IMG/VR virus record: IMGVR_UViG_3300042516_000903
Location: 1-26,174 of that record
DNA: 26,174 nucleotides
From: a virus
Reading direction: 5' to 3' (one strand)
How positions within the stretch are numbered: position 1 is the stretch's first letter; each line of letters opens with the position of its first letter. Positions 20,981-26,174 of the stretch are shown one piece after another. The notes below the pieces were generated by a model. It made no database searches and was not told the origin of the DNA. It was given only the letters and a program-made list of their open reading frames with translations. The translations under genes were made by a program, and so were the position numbers.

Positions 20981-22274
20981 GGCGGCGGACTTCTTGTTCG
21001 CCAACGACCGCGCCATGATCCTGGCGCCGGTCGGGGCAGGCAAGACCGCCATCACGCTGACGGCCATGCAGGCCATGCTGACCAGCGGCCATGTCAGTCG
21101 GTTCCTCGTACTAGCCCCCAAGCGTGTGGCCGTCAGCGTCTGGCCGACCGAGGCCAAGTTGTGGGCGCCCGCCCTGCGCGTTAGCGTGGCCGTGGGGACG
21201 CCAGCGCAACGCCTTGCGGCTTTCTATGACAAGGCTGTTGATATTGTTGTGATGAACTACGACAATTTGCAGTGGCTGGCTACGGGTCTGATCGACTTAA
21301 AGTCTGATTTGTCCGACATTGGGTTTGACGGCATCGTGTTTGACGAACTCACGCGCATGAAGAACCCATCCGGCACCCGCTTTAAGGCGCTAGAGAAAGT
21401 CATCAAACGCGTGCCTGTAGCGTGGGGCTTGACAGGTTCGTTCACCAGCAACGGCTTAGAGGACGTATTCGGCCAATGCAAGATCGTCGACCAGTCACTG
21501 CTGGGCCGCAGCAAGGGCGCGTTCCAGCAACAGTACTTCTTCCTGGTCAACAAGGACTTCAACCAGTGGGAGCCGCGCCCAGGTGCGCTGGAGCAGGTCA
21601 TGGAGCGGATCAAGCCAGCCACGTTCGTGCTGGAGCCGGGCGAGTACAAGGACAAGCTGCCCCAACTGCACACCGTGCCGGTGCGGTTTGACATGGTCAA
21701 CCGCAAGCCTTACGACCAGATGAAGAAGGAGTTTGTGGCGCAGTTCCCCGACGCCCAGGCGGTGGCCGTTAACGCCGGTGTGGTCACGGCCAAGCTGCAA
21801 CAGATGGCGTCTGGGTTTGTGTACGGCGACTCGACCGTCTGGTTCGACTCGACCAAGTTCGACGCCCTGGACGACCTGCTGGACGAGAACCAACACGCCA
21901 ACACCATCATCGCTTACACCTACAAGGAAGAGTTGGCCGAACTTAAGCGCCGCCACCCTCGCGCCGTGACGCTGGACGAGCCAGACGCCATCGAACGCTG
22001 GAACGCTGGCAAGGTTGAACTGCTGCTGGCCCACCCTAAGTCGGCGGGCCACGGCCTGAACCTGCAACACGGCGGCAGCAAGATCATCTTCCTGTCGCTG
22101 CCCTGGTCGCTGGAACTGTACGAACAGACCATCGGGCGCCTGCACCGCAGCGGCCAGCGGCACGATGTGTGGTGTTACGTCATGGTGGCGAACAAGACCG
22201 TAGACGAAAAGATATGGGCGGCGCTCCATGACAAACGCGCCATTTCTGACATCGCACTGGAGGCACTGAAGTGA
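20955..22274 (+). CDS. SNF2/DEAD-type superfamily 2 helicase
   Basis: A 439-residue translocase. Motif I APVGAGKTAITL (Lys30), motif Ia LVLAPKRVAVSVW, motif II VFDELTRMKN (DExx form DELT), motif III WGLTGSFTSN, and in the second RecA domain AHPKSAGHGLNLQ (motif V) and QTIGRLHRSGQ (motif VI). This is the short SNF2-like helicase typical of phages with VRR-NUC and DUF2800. It probably remodels or unwinds branched DNA during replication or recombination. ATG at 20955 has AAGGAG seven bases upstream, so it was preferred over the TTG just before it. The stop overlaps the next GTG. Confidence 0.93.
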   Translation: MNLRPYQNEAADFLFANDRAMILAPVGAGKTAITLTAMQAMLTSGHVSRFLVLAPKRVAVSVWPTEAKLWAPALRVSVAVGTPAQRLAAFYDKAVDIVVMNYDNLQWLATGLIDLKSDLSDIGFDGIVFDELTRMKNPSGTRFKALEKVIKRVPVAWGLTGSFTSNGLEDVFGQCKIVDQSLLGRSKGAFQQQYFFLVNKDFNQWEPRPGALEQVMERIKPATFVLEPGEYKDKLPQLHTVPVRFDMVNRKPYDQMKKEFVAQFPDAQAVAVNAGVVTAKLQQMASGFVYGDSTVWFDSTKFDALDDLLDENQHANTIIAYTYKEELAELKRRHPRAVTLDEPDAIERWNAGKVELLLAHPKSAGHGLNLQHGGSKIIFLSLPWSLELYEQTIGRLHRSGQRHDVWCYVMVANKTVDEKIWAALHDKRAISDIALEALK

Positions 22275-22441
22275 ACCGACTCACACAACTGAAGGCAAGG
22301 CTTAAAGCAGCCCAAGCCGAACTTGCAATCCGCACCCGGACGCACAACAGCGCGTCACGGGCCTATAACAAGGTGGTGGCGCACATTGCCGAACTGGAGA
22401 AGAGAATTGATAACTTGGCGAAAATTTCATCAGGAAGCTAA
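22271..22441 (+). CDS. 56-residue coiled-coil protein, GTG start
   Basis: MNRLTQLKARLKAAQAELAI, RTRTHNSASRAYNKVVAHIA, ELEKRIDNLAKISSGS: a nearly continuous basic helix with heptad Leu/Ile. It starts at a GTG overlapping the helicase stop (GTGA), so it depends on helicase translation. Similar short coiled coils occur in other phage accessory clusters. Function unknown. Confidence 0.65.
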   Translation: MNRLTQLKARLKAAQAELAIRTRTHNSASRAYNKVVAHIAELEKRIDNLAKISSGS

Positions 22442-22595
22442 CGAGTACGGCGAAGAGCAATTGCTGGCTATGTTGGAGGAAGAGAAACGGGTGCATAAGC
22501 GCGTGAAGATGCTAGAGCGCATCCACCAACGCTACTGCACCTTACGCGCCAACCGGGAACGGTTGGAGATACTAAAAGAAGGAAAGAGACCATGA
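22407..22595 (+). CDS. 62-residue charged helical protein, TTG start
   Basis: MITWRKFHQEANEYGEEQLL, AMLEEEKRVHKRVKMLERIH, QRYCTLRANRERLEILKEGK: a strongly charged helix or coiled coil. GGAGA sits seven bases before TTG at 22407, which is the only well-placed start; the ATG-initiated longer frame lies entirely over the previous gene. Overlap with that gene is 35 bases. Stop overlaps the next ATG. Function unknown; it may pair with the neighbouring coiled-coil proteins. Confidence 0.6.
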   Translation: MITWRKFHQEANEYGEEQLLAMLEEEKRVHKRVKMLERIHQRYCTLRANRERLEILKEGKRP

Positions 22596-22792
22596 CATTG
22601 ACGCAACAATTTAAGAGGATGACTCGCCGCTTGACGCCAGTTGAGATGGCAGCTACAGAGTTGGCAGAGGCTGAACTGCACCGGCTTGAGGCCCACAGTG
22701 CTATGGAATACGCCAGCAGTGTGGTGTCGTATGAGGATGCCAGGATCAAACGTCTGCGTAAGTTCTTAACCGATGCGGAGAAGGCAACATGA
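22592..22792 (+). CDS. 66-residue conserved phage accessory protein
   Basis: MTLTQQFKRMTRRLTPVEMA, ATELAEAELHRLEAHSAMEY, ASSVVSYEDARIKRLRKFLT. The MTRRLTP-EMA-ELAEAEL-RLEA-SA-EYA pattern is one I recognise from many proteobacterial phages and prophages, always as a short helical protein of unknown role. ATGA overlaps on both ends. Confidence 0.7.
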   Translation: MTLTQQFKRMTRRLTPVEMAATELAEAELHRLEAHSAMEYASSVVSYEDARIKRLRKFLTDAEKAT

Positions 22793-22884
22793 GCATTTGG
22801 CCTTTCCCAACTGAACTACCGCCTAACCGGCCTGTACCGCCAATGCCTTTCAACCCTGCAAACCATGAAGAGAGTCCGCTATGA
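22789..22884 (+). CDS. 31-residue proline-rich micro-protein
   Basis: MSIWPFPTELPPNRPVPPMP, FNPANHEESPL: 9 Pro in 31 residues, no helix expected. It exactly fills the space between its neighbours with ATGA overlaps at both ends, which argues for translation even if the peptide itself matters little. No family known. Confidence 0.5.
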   Translation: MSIWPFPTELPPNRPVPPMPFNPANHEESPL

Positions 22885-23144
22885 GCATCCTAGAAGAAAT
22901 CAAAGTCAACCGCACACCGACTCACATGGTGCGTACCCCGAGCCTAACCTTGAGCCGGGAAGCTCGGCAAAGCATGGGCAAGTACGTCGAGCGCAAGAAG
23001 CTGGCTGGCGAAGTTAAGGCACCGGAGAACGACCTGTGGCAGCGCGGCCACTACAAAACGGGTGACGGTGACTACACCGCACAGGTTCCACGAGCAGGTA
23101 GCCTTGTTGCTTTTAGTCTGCCGAGCAAGGGGAATCGGACATGA
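22881..23144 (+). CDS. 87-residue hypothetical protein
   Basis: MSILEEIKVNRTPTHMVRTP, SLTLSREARQSMGKYVERKK, LAGEVKAPENDLWQRGHYKT and an ending GSLVAFSLPSKGNRT. Basic, mixed fold, no motif recognised. ATGA overlaps with both neighbours and a GAGAG SD. Confidence 0.65.
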   Translation: MSILEEIKVNRTPTHMVRTPSLTLSREARQSMGKYVERKKLAGEVKAPENDLWQRGHYKTGDGDYTAQVPRAGSLVAFSLPSKGNRT

Positions 23145-23359
23145 CAACAAACACAGGAGGCCCAGCGTTCCCAGGCTTGCACCCATCCAAAGAGTGCCAT
23201 TACAGCGACAGCGGCATGACCCTGCGCGACTACTTTGCTGCCAAGGCGATGGAGGGGATGTTGGCCTATTCCTACTTACACCCATTAAGCATGGAGGATG
23301 GGTGTGCCCGTGACGCCTATGATATGGCAGACGCAATGCTGAAAGCGAGGGAAGCATGA
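23141..23359 (+). CDS. 72-residue conserved phage protein (DYFAAKAM type)
   Basis: GGPAFPGLHPSKECHYSDSG, MTLRDYFAAKAMEGMLAYSY, then YDMADAMLKAREA. The order GGPAFP, GMTLRDYFAAKAM and Y-MADAMLKARE defines a very common phage and prophage accessory family with no known function. Complete in length here. ATGA overlaps on both sides. Confidence 0.78.
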   Translation: MTTNTGGPAFPGLHPSKECHYSDSGMTLRDYFAAKAMEGMLAYSYLHPLSMEDGCARDAYDMADAMLKAREA

Positions 23360-23610
23360 CACAACCAGAAGCCTTGCGGTTGGCTGACGACTTACAACAG
23401 CGTTTTCCCAAAAGTGGCAAGGAAGCCGCCGCCGAACTGCGCCGACTCCATGAGGTGAATCAGGAACTGCTGGCGGCATTGAAGATGGCCGAGCCTCTGC
23501 TTCAAGCAATGCTAAACAACATCGTTAGATATCTTCCGCAGTACGAAAAAATGCCAGCACTAGATCAAGTCCGTGCAGCAATAGCTAAAGCAGAAGGAGA
23601 AACCAAATGA
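23356..23610 (+). CDS. 84-residue helical phage accessory protein
   Basis: MTQPEALRLADDLQQRFPKS, GKEAAAELRRLHEVNQELLA, ALKMAEPLLQAMLNNIVRYL, then a short AIAKAEGETK end. The EALRLADDL, AAAELRRLHEVNQELL and AIAKAEG pieces recur, variously combined, in small phage proteins, probably as coiled coils. Role unknown. Coupled to both neighbours by ATGA. Confidence 0.72.
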   Translation: MTQPEALRLADDLQQRFPKSGKEAAAELRRLHEVNQELLAALKMAEPLLQAMLNNIVRYLPQYEKMPALDQVRAAIAKAEGETK

Positions 23611-23735
23611 ACGACGAAATCAAAGACGACCCCGAAACAGTGTACATGAACGAGTGGCTGGAGTACGGCATCGTGATACTTATCACCGCCATCTCAACAG
23701 CGGCATTCGCCTTCTTTATTGGGTACTTGACATGA
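23607..23735 (+). CDS. 42-residue single-span membrane protein
   Basis: An acidic N-terminal half (MNDEIKDDPETVYMNEWLEY) and one transmembrane segment, GIVILITAISTAAFAFFIGY. ATGA overlaps at both ends support the gene. Orientation is uncertain because charge is on the N-terminal side and negative. A lysis-related or membrane-anchoring role is possible; it lacks recognisable holin features. Confidence 0.65.
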   Translation: MNDEIKDDPETVYMNEWLEYGIVILITAISTAAFAFFIGYLT

Positions 23736-23929
23736 AACTACCTGAAATGTCCGTGATTGACACCCACTTGCCGAGCAATACCAAGATCAGAGGCTACACC
23801 GTCGAGCAGATGTTGGCGTGGGGTAAAGCCTGTGCCGAGGCAGAACGCGAGGAATGCGCGAAGTTGTGTGAAGAATACACACATGGGCAATGGCTTGCCG
23901 ACGCCATCAGAGCAAGGGGAAACACATGA
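23732..23929 (+). CDS. 65-residue phage accessory protein (ERE-CAKLCEEY type)
   Basis: MKLPEMSVIDTHLPSNTKIR, GYTVEQMLAWGKACAEAERE, ECAKLCEEYTHGQWLADAIR. The EQM-AW-AC-AEREECAKLCEEY-ADAIRARG pattern is widespread in small phage proteins of unknown function. ATG at 23732 overlaps the previous stop and was chosen over the longer frame. Helical, with three Cys in the central helix. Confidence 0.7.
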   Translation: MKLPEMSVIDTHLPSNTKIRGYTVEQMLAWGKACAEAEREECAKLCEEYTHGQWLADAIRARGNT

Positions 23930-24708
23930 CTGACAGAGAAGTAATGCAGCAGGCGCTGCATGCGTTGGAGAAAATTGCAGACTGGCATGGGGCCTATGGC
24001 CCATTCCCCGAGAACAACGCAGCGTGGCGTGGAATGGCAGTTGTTACCGCCAGAGAGTCAGTTACCGCCCTCCGCACCGCACTGGCACAGTCAGAGCAGG
24101 AGCCTACCTGCCTTGAGTGCAAAGCCGCCGTACTTTACGAGTGCGTGGCTTGCAGCAGCAACAACTATCCACCTAAGCCAGAGCAGGAGCCGGTGGCGAT
24201 TGATGGCAATACATCAGACGGCTATCACACGTTTAACGAGCTGTATGAGTTCCGCAAGGCATACAACGCCGCACTGTTCAACGAGTGGGCGGCTGGCGGC
24301 AAGTGTTCTGTCCACAAGTCATGGCGTCACCACGATAATGAACTGTGCTTTGGCGGTGGCTGGTTCATTGTTGTTGCTGTTTTGCCACAAGGTCAGATCA
24401 GCAATCACTACGAAGCAAAGGATTGGGACTTGTTCGCTGTTCCAGAAGTGGAGCGTGCTTTGTTTGAGTTTGATGGGCACACAGGCGCTGATGTTGTTGA
24501 GAGGCTAAAGACGTACACCACCCCACCCGCACAGCTAGAGCAGGTTGACTGCCCCCGCTGCGGCCACGTTTGTTCACAGCGCCCGTGGGTAGGGTTGACG
24601 GAGGAGGATGTGAAGCACGAATGGGAAGTTTGGAGAGCAAGTTTGCCCCGCTATATTGGTTTTGCACAAGGCATCGAAGCCAAACTAAAGGAGCGCAACA
24701 ATGGATGA
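23926..24708 (+). CDS. 260-residue composite phage protein
   Basis: It appears built of separable parts: a helical start (MTDREVMQQALHALEKIADW, 1-55), a zinc-ribbon-like pair C62-L-E-C65 and C73-V-A-C76, a central domain (98-195) with DGYHTFNELYEFRKAYNAAL, KSWRHHDNELCFGGGWFIVV, GQISNHYEAKDWDLF and FDGHTGADVVERL, then CPRCGHVC (209-216) and a C-terminal module RPWVGLTEEDV to EAKLKERNNG. The central domain is common in proteobacterial phages, and I know no function. The C-terminal module recurs in the next gene. ATG at 23926 overlaps the previous stop as ATGA. Confidence 0.75.
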   Translation: MTDREVMQQALHALEKIADWHGAYGPFPENNAAWRGMAVVTARESVTALRTALAQSEQEPTCLECKAAVLYECVACSSNNYPPKPEQEPVAIDGNTSDGYHTFNELYEFRKAYNAALFNEWAAGGKCSVHKSWRHHDNELCFGGGWFIVVAVLPQGQISNHYEAKDWDLFAVPEVERALFEFDGHTGADVVERLKTYTTPPAQLEQVDCPRCGHVCSQRPWVGLTEEDVKHEWEVWRASLPRYIGFAQGIEAKLKERNNG

Positions 24709-24916
24709 CATTGGTGTTGAGCAAGACAAGCAAGTGTTTGCCCGTATTGCGGAAATGAAGAATAAGCGAGACGCTAACCCGCCCAAGCGCCCGTGGGTAG
24801 GGCTGACGCCAGAAGAGATACTTGATTTGTTTGACAGGGTCAATGTTTACGGCAGCAAGTGGATTGAATTTGCCCGTGCAGTCGAAGCCAAACTGAAGGA
24901 GCGCAACAATGGATGA
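24578..24916 (+). repeat. Duplicated module: two direct repeat pairs across adjacent genes
   Basis: A 23-base repeat (24578-24600 and 24786-24808, one mismatch, GCGCCCGTGGGTAGGG core) and a 34-base repeat (24675-24708 and 24883-24916, one mismatch) are each 208 bases apart. The latter covers the end of one gene, the SD AAGGAG and the start of the next. A diverged third copy ends near 25148. Confidence 0.85.
24701..24916 (+). CDS. 71-residue protein with WVGLT/KERN module
   Basis: MDDIGVEQDKQVFARIAEMK, NKRDANPPKRPWVGLTPEEI, LDLFDRVNVYGSKWIEFARA, VEAKLKERNNG. The second half matches the C-terminus of the preceding protein (RPWVGLT-EE, FA-x2-EAKLKERNNG) and probably arose by local duplication. 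The SD for this gene is the AAGGAG inside the Lys-Glu-Arg codons of the upstream module, seven bases before ATG. Function unknown; the module is common in small phage proteins. Confidence 0.7.
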   Translation: MDDIGVEQDKQVFARIAEMKNKRDANPPKRPWVGLTPEEILDLFDRVNVYGSKWIEFARAVEAKLKERNNG

Positions 24917-25148
24917 AGACAAAGCCTATTGGAGCGAAGATCAATGGCGCAAAAATAACTGGAGGTGTGGTCATGGTTGGTTGCGCGGTGAGCAGTGCGA
25001 AATCTGCAATGCACCCAAGCGTGAGTGGCAGGGACTGACGGATGAGGATGTAAACCGAGAGTCTGCCCCGATTACTTCACAGATGAAGCTGGCATTTCAC
25101 GCCGGGATGTATGTAGCCCAAAAGATATTGAAGGAGCGCAACACATGA
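24909..25148 (+). CDS. 79-residue protein with Cys/His pair and GLT/KERN module
   Basis: MDEDKAYWSEDQWRKNNWRC, GHGWLRGEQCEICNAPKREW, QGLTDEDVNRESAPITSQMK and a C-terminal ILKERNT. C20-G-H22 and C30-x2-C33 may bind one zinc. The second half (REWQGLTDEDV to LKERN) is a diverged copy of the module in the two preceding genes. It uses the same in-module SD (AAGGAG) and shares ATGA with the next gene. Function unknown. Confidence 0.68.
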   Translation: MDEDKAYWSEDQWRKNNWRCGHGWLRGEQCEICNAPKREWQGLTDEDVNRESAPITSQMKLAFHAGMYVAQKILKERNT

Positions 25149-25387
25149 TTACTGAGGACGATGAGTTTGAGAGGATTGAGATGGAGCAGAAGTTCAGGCT
25201 GGACAGCACCCGCACAGCAGTGGTGTCAAACGACTACTACTGGATACCGATTAACGAAAACACACCCACCGGGGTCAAGGTCTTGCTGCTTGGCAGATCA
25301 GGAGTGGCTACGATGGGACACTATGAACACACTCCGGGTACGCAATTTTGGCAATTTTGGGCTCCGTTGCCGAGGAAGCGCCCTTGA
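25145..25387 (+). CDS. 80-residue DUF551-like protein
   Basis: An acidic helical start (MITEDDEFERIEMEQKFRLD) and then YYWIPINENTPTGVKVLLLG, SGVATMGHYEHTPGTQFWQF, WAPLPRKRP. The WIPI-E-TP, VLLL, G-V--G-Y and W-PLP order is that of DUF551, a short beta domain very common in phages and of unknown function; here WAPLPRKRP replaces the usual HWMPLPEPP. The SD is the KER codons of the gene before it. Confidence 0.72.
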   Translation: MITEDDEFERIEMEQKFRLDSTRTAVVSNDYYWIPINENTPTGVKVLLLGRSGVATMGHYEHTPGTQFWQFWAPLPRKRP

Positions 25388-25593
25388 AACGTCCCACCCA
25401 AAATCTTGAGGTGGTGTACACAATAAAACTCAGCAAAGAACAGCGCATCAAACTATTGCAGTTGGGTGGCCCATCTTGGATAAGGAATCAAATTGAACGA
25501 TCTACCAAACTTTGCAGCCTGGGAGAGAACGACACTGGACAAGTTCGCCTTGGACGCCTACCTACGGCTACAGGCCCAGCAAGAGGCACTTGA
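25384..25593 (+). CDS. 69-residue protein, TTG start, out-of-frame tail
   Basis: MKRPTQNLEVVYTIKLSKEQ, RIKLLQLGGPSWIRNQIERS and a tail of unrelated character rich in Gly, Arg and Thr (CSLGENDTGQVRLGRLPTAT). The KLSKEQR-KL--LGG--WIR-QIE part resembles short phage proteins of the ribbon-helix type. The start is a TTG overlapping the previous stop (TTGA), with GAGGA upstream. The last 33 codons overlap the next gene in another frame; the real ancestral protein probably ended near IERS. Confidence 0.55.
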   Translation: MKRPTQNLEVVYTIKLSKEQRIKLLQLGGPSWIRNQIERSTKLCSLGENDTGQVRLGRLPTATGPARGT

Positions 25594-25672
25594 GCAACTC
25601 AGGGGTGACCTGCGGGATGCTATGAACCTACTCAGGATAAAAACAGTGAGCGTTCGTCCTGTCGACGTTTAA
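25493..25672 (+). CDS. 59-residue conserved phage protein (LPNFAAWE type), TTG start
   Basis: MNDLPNFAAWERTTLDKFAL, DAYLRLQAQQEALEQLRGDL, RDAMNLLRIKTVSVRPVDV. LPNF--WE--TL-KFA--A---LQ-Q------LR-DL-DA is a familiar small phage protein with a coiled-coil second half and no known function. TTG at 25493 has AAGGA six bases before it. It overlaps the preceding gene by 101 bases and, on the other strand, the end of the endolysin gene by 41 bases, the densest packing in the window. Confidence 0.7.
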   Translation: MNDLPNFAAWERTTLDKFALDAYLRLQAQQEALEQLRGDLRDAMNLLRIKTVSVRPVDV

Positions 25673-26105
25673 CTAATCCTGGCAAAACTTTACCACCCCC
25701 CCTGGTGAACTTCAGGAACTCATCAGCGGCTTCTGCTTCACCCCTAAGAACCTTCTGACGGAGGGTGCTACGCTGTACGCCTCCCAGACCAAGGTTAAAA
25801 GCAAAGCTGACAAGAGCATCGAATTGGCCTTGGGTAAGAGCCACGGGAATAAGCTGGGCCACACCGCGCTCAAAGCGCTGGAGATCGGCTCTAAGAATTC
25901 CATTTACTTCGTCTTTTGAAAACGTGCGATTGTCTTCTGGGCGAAGCGGGTAAGCGCCTCTTTGATCCATTGGTATCTTAGCTTGTTCGGGGTACAGAAC
26001 ATGGCCGACACACGCAGTCCAGAGCAGAGCCGGGCATCTGTATGGTTTGAACCTAACGCCTTCATGATGTTTTATAAGCTCAATTGCTTTTAGACTAGTT
26101 TGCAT
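25632..26105 (-). CDS. Endolysin, GH24 lysozyme (T4/P22 type)
   Basis: A 157-residue muramidase that would cut the glycan strands of host peptidoglycan at the end of infection. The catalytic set E-x8-(D/C)-x5-T is present as E15 (KHHEGVRF), C24 (YRCPALL) and T30 (LWTACVGH), the Cys-containing variant seen in many phage lysozymes. Later pieces AQLIPVALTQGQFDALVSFA, FNLGLGGVQRSTLRQKVLRG and PGLVKRRQDERSLFLS are typical of the family. No signal or anchor segment is seen, so a holin is needed for release. The gene is on the minus strand, convergent with the accessory operon and divergent from the right-edge gene. Codons near residue 136 contain a run of seven G. Confidence 0.93.
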   Translation of the reverse strand: MQTSLKAIELIKHHEGVRFKPYRCPALLWTACVGHVLYPEQAKIPMDQRGAYPLRPEDNRTFSKDEVNGILRADLQRFERGVAQLIPVALTQGQFDALVSFAFNLGLGGVQRSTLRQKVLRGEAEAADEFLKFTRGGGKVLPGLVKRRQDERSLFLS

Positions 26106-26139
26106 TTGTACAAATGTCCTGCTATAGTATTGACACTAT
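26099..26139 (+). promoter_or_regulatory. Promoter and operator between endolysin and right-edge gene
   Basis: Rightward TTTGCA (26099-26104), 18-base spacer, extended -10 TGC-TATAGT (26121-26128), with the ATG nine bases further and no SD. Two palindromes lie here: CATTTGTACAAATG (26103-26116, perfect, covering the endolysin start codon) and ATAGT-N6-ACTAT (26124-26139, covering the -10 and the next ATG). The layout fits an autoregulated small repressor gene. Confidence 0.5.
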
Positions 26140-26174
26140 GAACCCAATAAAAGTTATTGAAAAAGGCGCTTCTT
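26138..26174 (+). CDS. 5' end of a gene cut by the window edge, possible small repressor
   Basis: Only 12 codons are present: MNPIKVIEKGAS. A M-N/D-P-I start with a following helix is common in YdaS/Cro-like helix-turn-helix proteins, and the palindromes and promoter upstream fit an autoregulated repressor. With so few residues this is a guess from context; the frame itself is plausible. Confidence 0.4.
   Translation, partial: MNPIKVIEKGAS

Noticed and set aside
21495-22229. 244-codon minus-strand frame opposite the helicase
   Set aside because: Val/Gln/Leu-rich shadow of a gene with complete helicase motifs I to VI.
23607-23735. Holin
   Set aside because: One transmembrane segment is present, but the N-terminal half is long and acidic, there is no basic C-terminal tail, and the gene is not beside the endolysin; the evidence is too thin to name it.
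1-26174. tRNA genes, integrase and attachment sites
   Set aside because: Reading both strands I saw no cloverleaf with a T-loop GTTCRANNC in the right setting, and no tyrosine or serine recombinase motifs.

Overview
The window reads as most of the genome of a P22-like, short-tailed (podovirus-type) dsDNA bacteriophage or prophage, cut at both ends. The evidence is a P22-type head set (portal, scaffold, coat protein), a tailspike-like protein and both terminase subunits, next to a self-contained phage replication set and a GH24 endolysin. No host genes, tRNA, rRNA or integrase are visible. The base composition, SD-led overlapping genes and the style of the small accessory proteins suggest a proteobacterial, probably betaproteobacterial (Burkholderiales-like, perhaps freshwater), host. 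This host call is inference.

Layout. (1) 1-10096, all minus strand: packaging and virion genes, transcribed leftward in the order terS, terL, two small basic proteins, portal, DUF5856-like protein, small beta-rich protein, tailspike-like protein, small HExxH protein, scaffold, coat, two beta-rich coat-adjacent proteins, and a cut-off small gene at the left edge. Two intrinsic terminators separate the coat gene and the two proteins after it. (2) 10097-10967: an 871-base non-coding control region between the two divergent arms. It is packed with tandem and inverted repeats, a perfect LexA-type palindrome, DnaA-box-like 9-mers, a double operator-like repeat and probable divergent promoters. It is the best candidate for a replication origin and main switch. 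(3) 10968-13610, plus strand: small, mostly unrecognised genes, including a DUF7227-like cysteine-rich protein and several proteins under 60 residues, ending at a strong terminator. (4) 20618-13633, minus strand: replication operon with a small protein, a DUF2800 nuclease, a 208-residue replication-associated protein, an HNH endonuclease, a family A DNA polymerase, a second HNH endonuclease and a primase-helicase. (5) 20714-25672, plus strand: VRR-NUC nuclease and SNF2-like helicase, divergent from block 4, followed by a chain of about fifteen small genes joined mainly by four-base stop/start overlaps. (6) 25632-26105, minus strand: lysozyme-type endolysin, divergent from a truncated gene at the right edge that may encode a small repressor.

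How it works together. The two divergent promoter regions (10.1-10.97 kb and about 20.65 kb) would drive early and replication genes. The DUF2800 nuclease, PolA, VRR-NUC, SNF2 helicase and primase-helicase form a replication set often found together in phages. TerS/TerL with portal, scaffold and coat build and fill the head. The endolysin serves host lysis, but no convincing holin is visible. Points worth attention are the repeat-rich control region with a consensus SOS box, an A+T-rich tract spanning one HNH gene and the polymerase exonuclease domain, three genes laid out as if leaderless, a duplicated C-terminal module whose codons also provide the next gene's ribosome binding site, and several genes under 60 residues.
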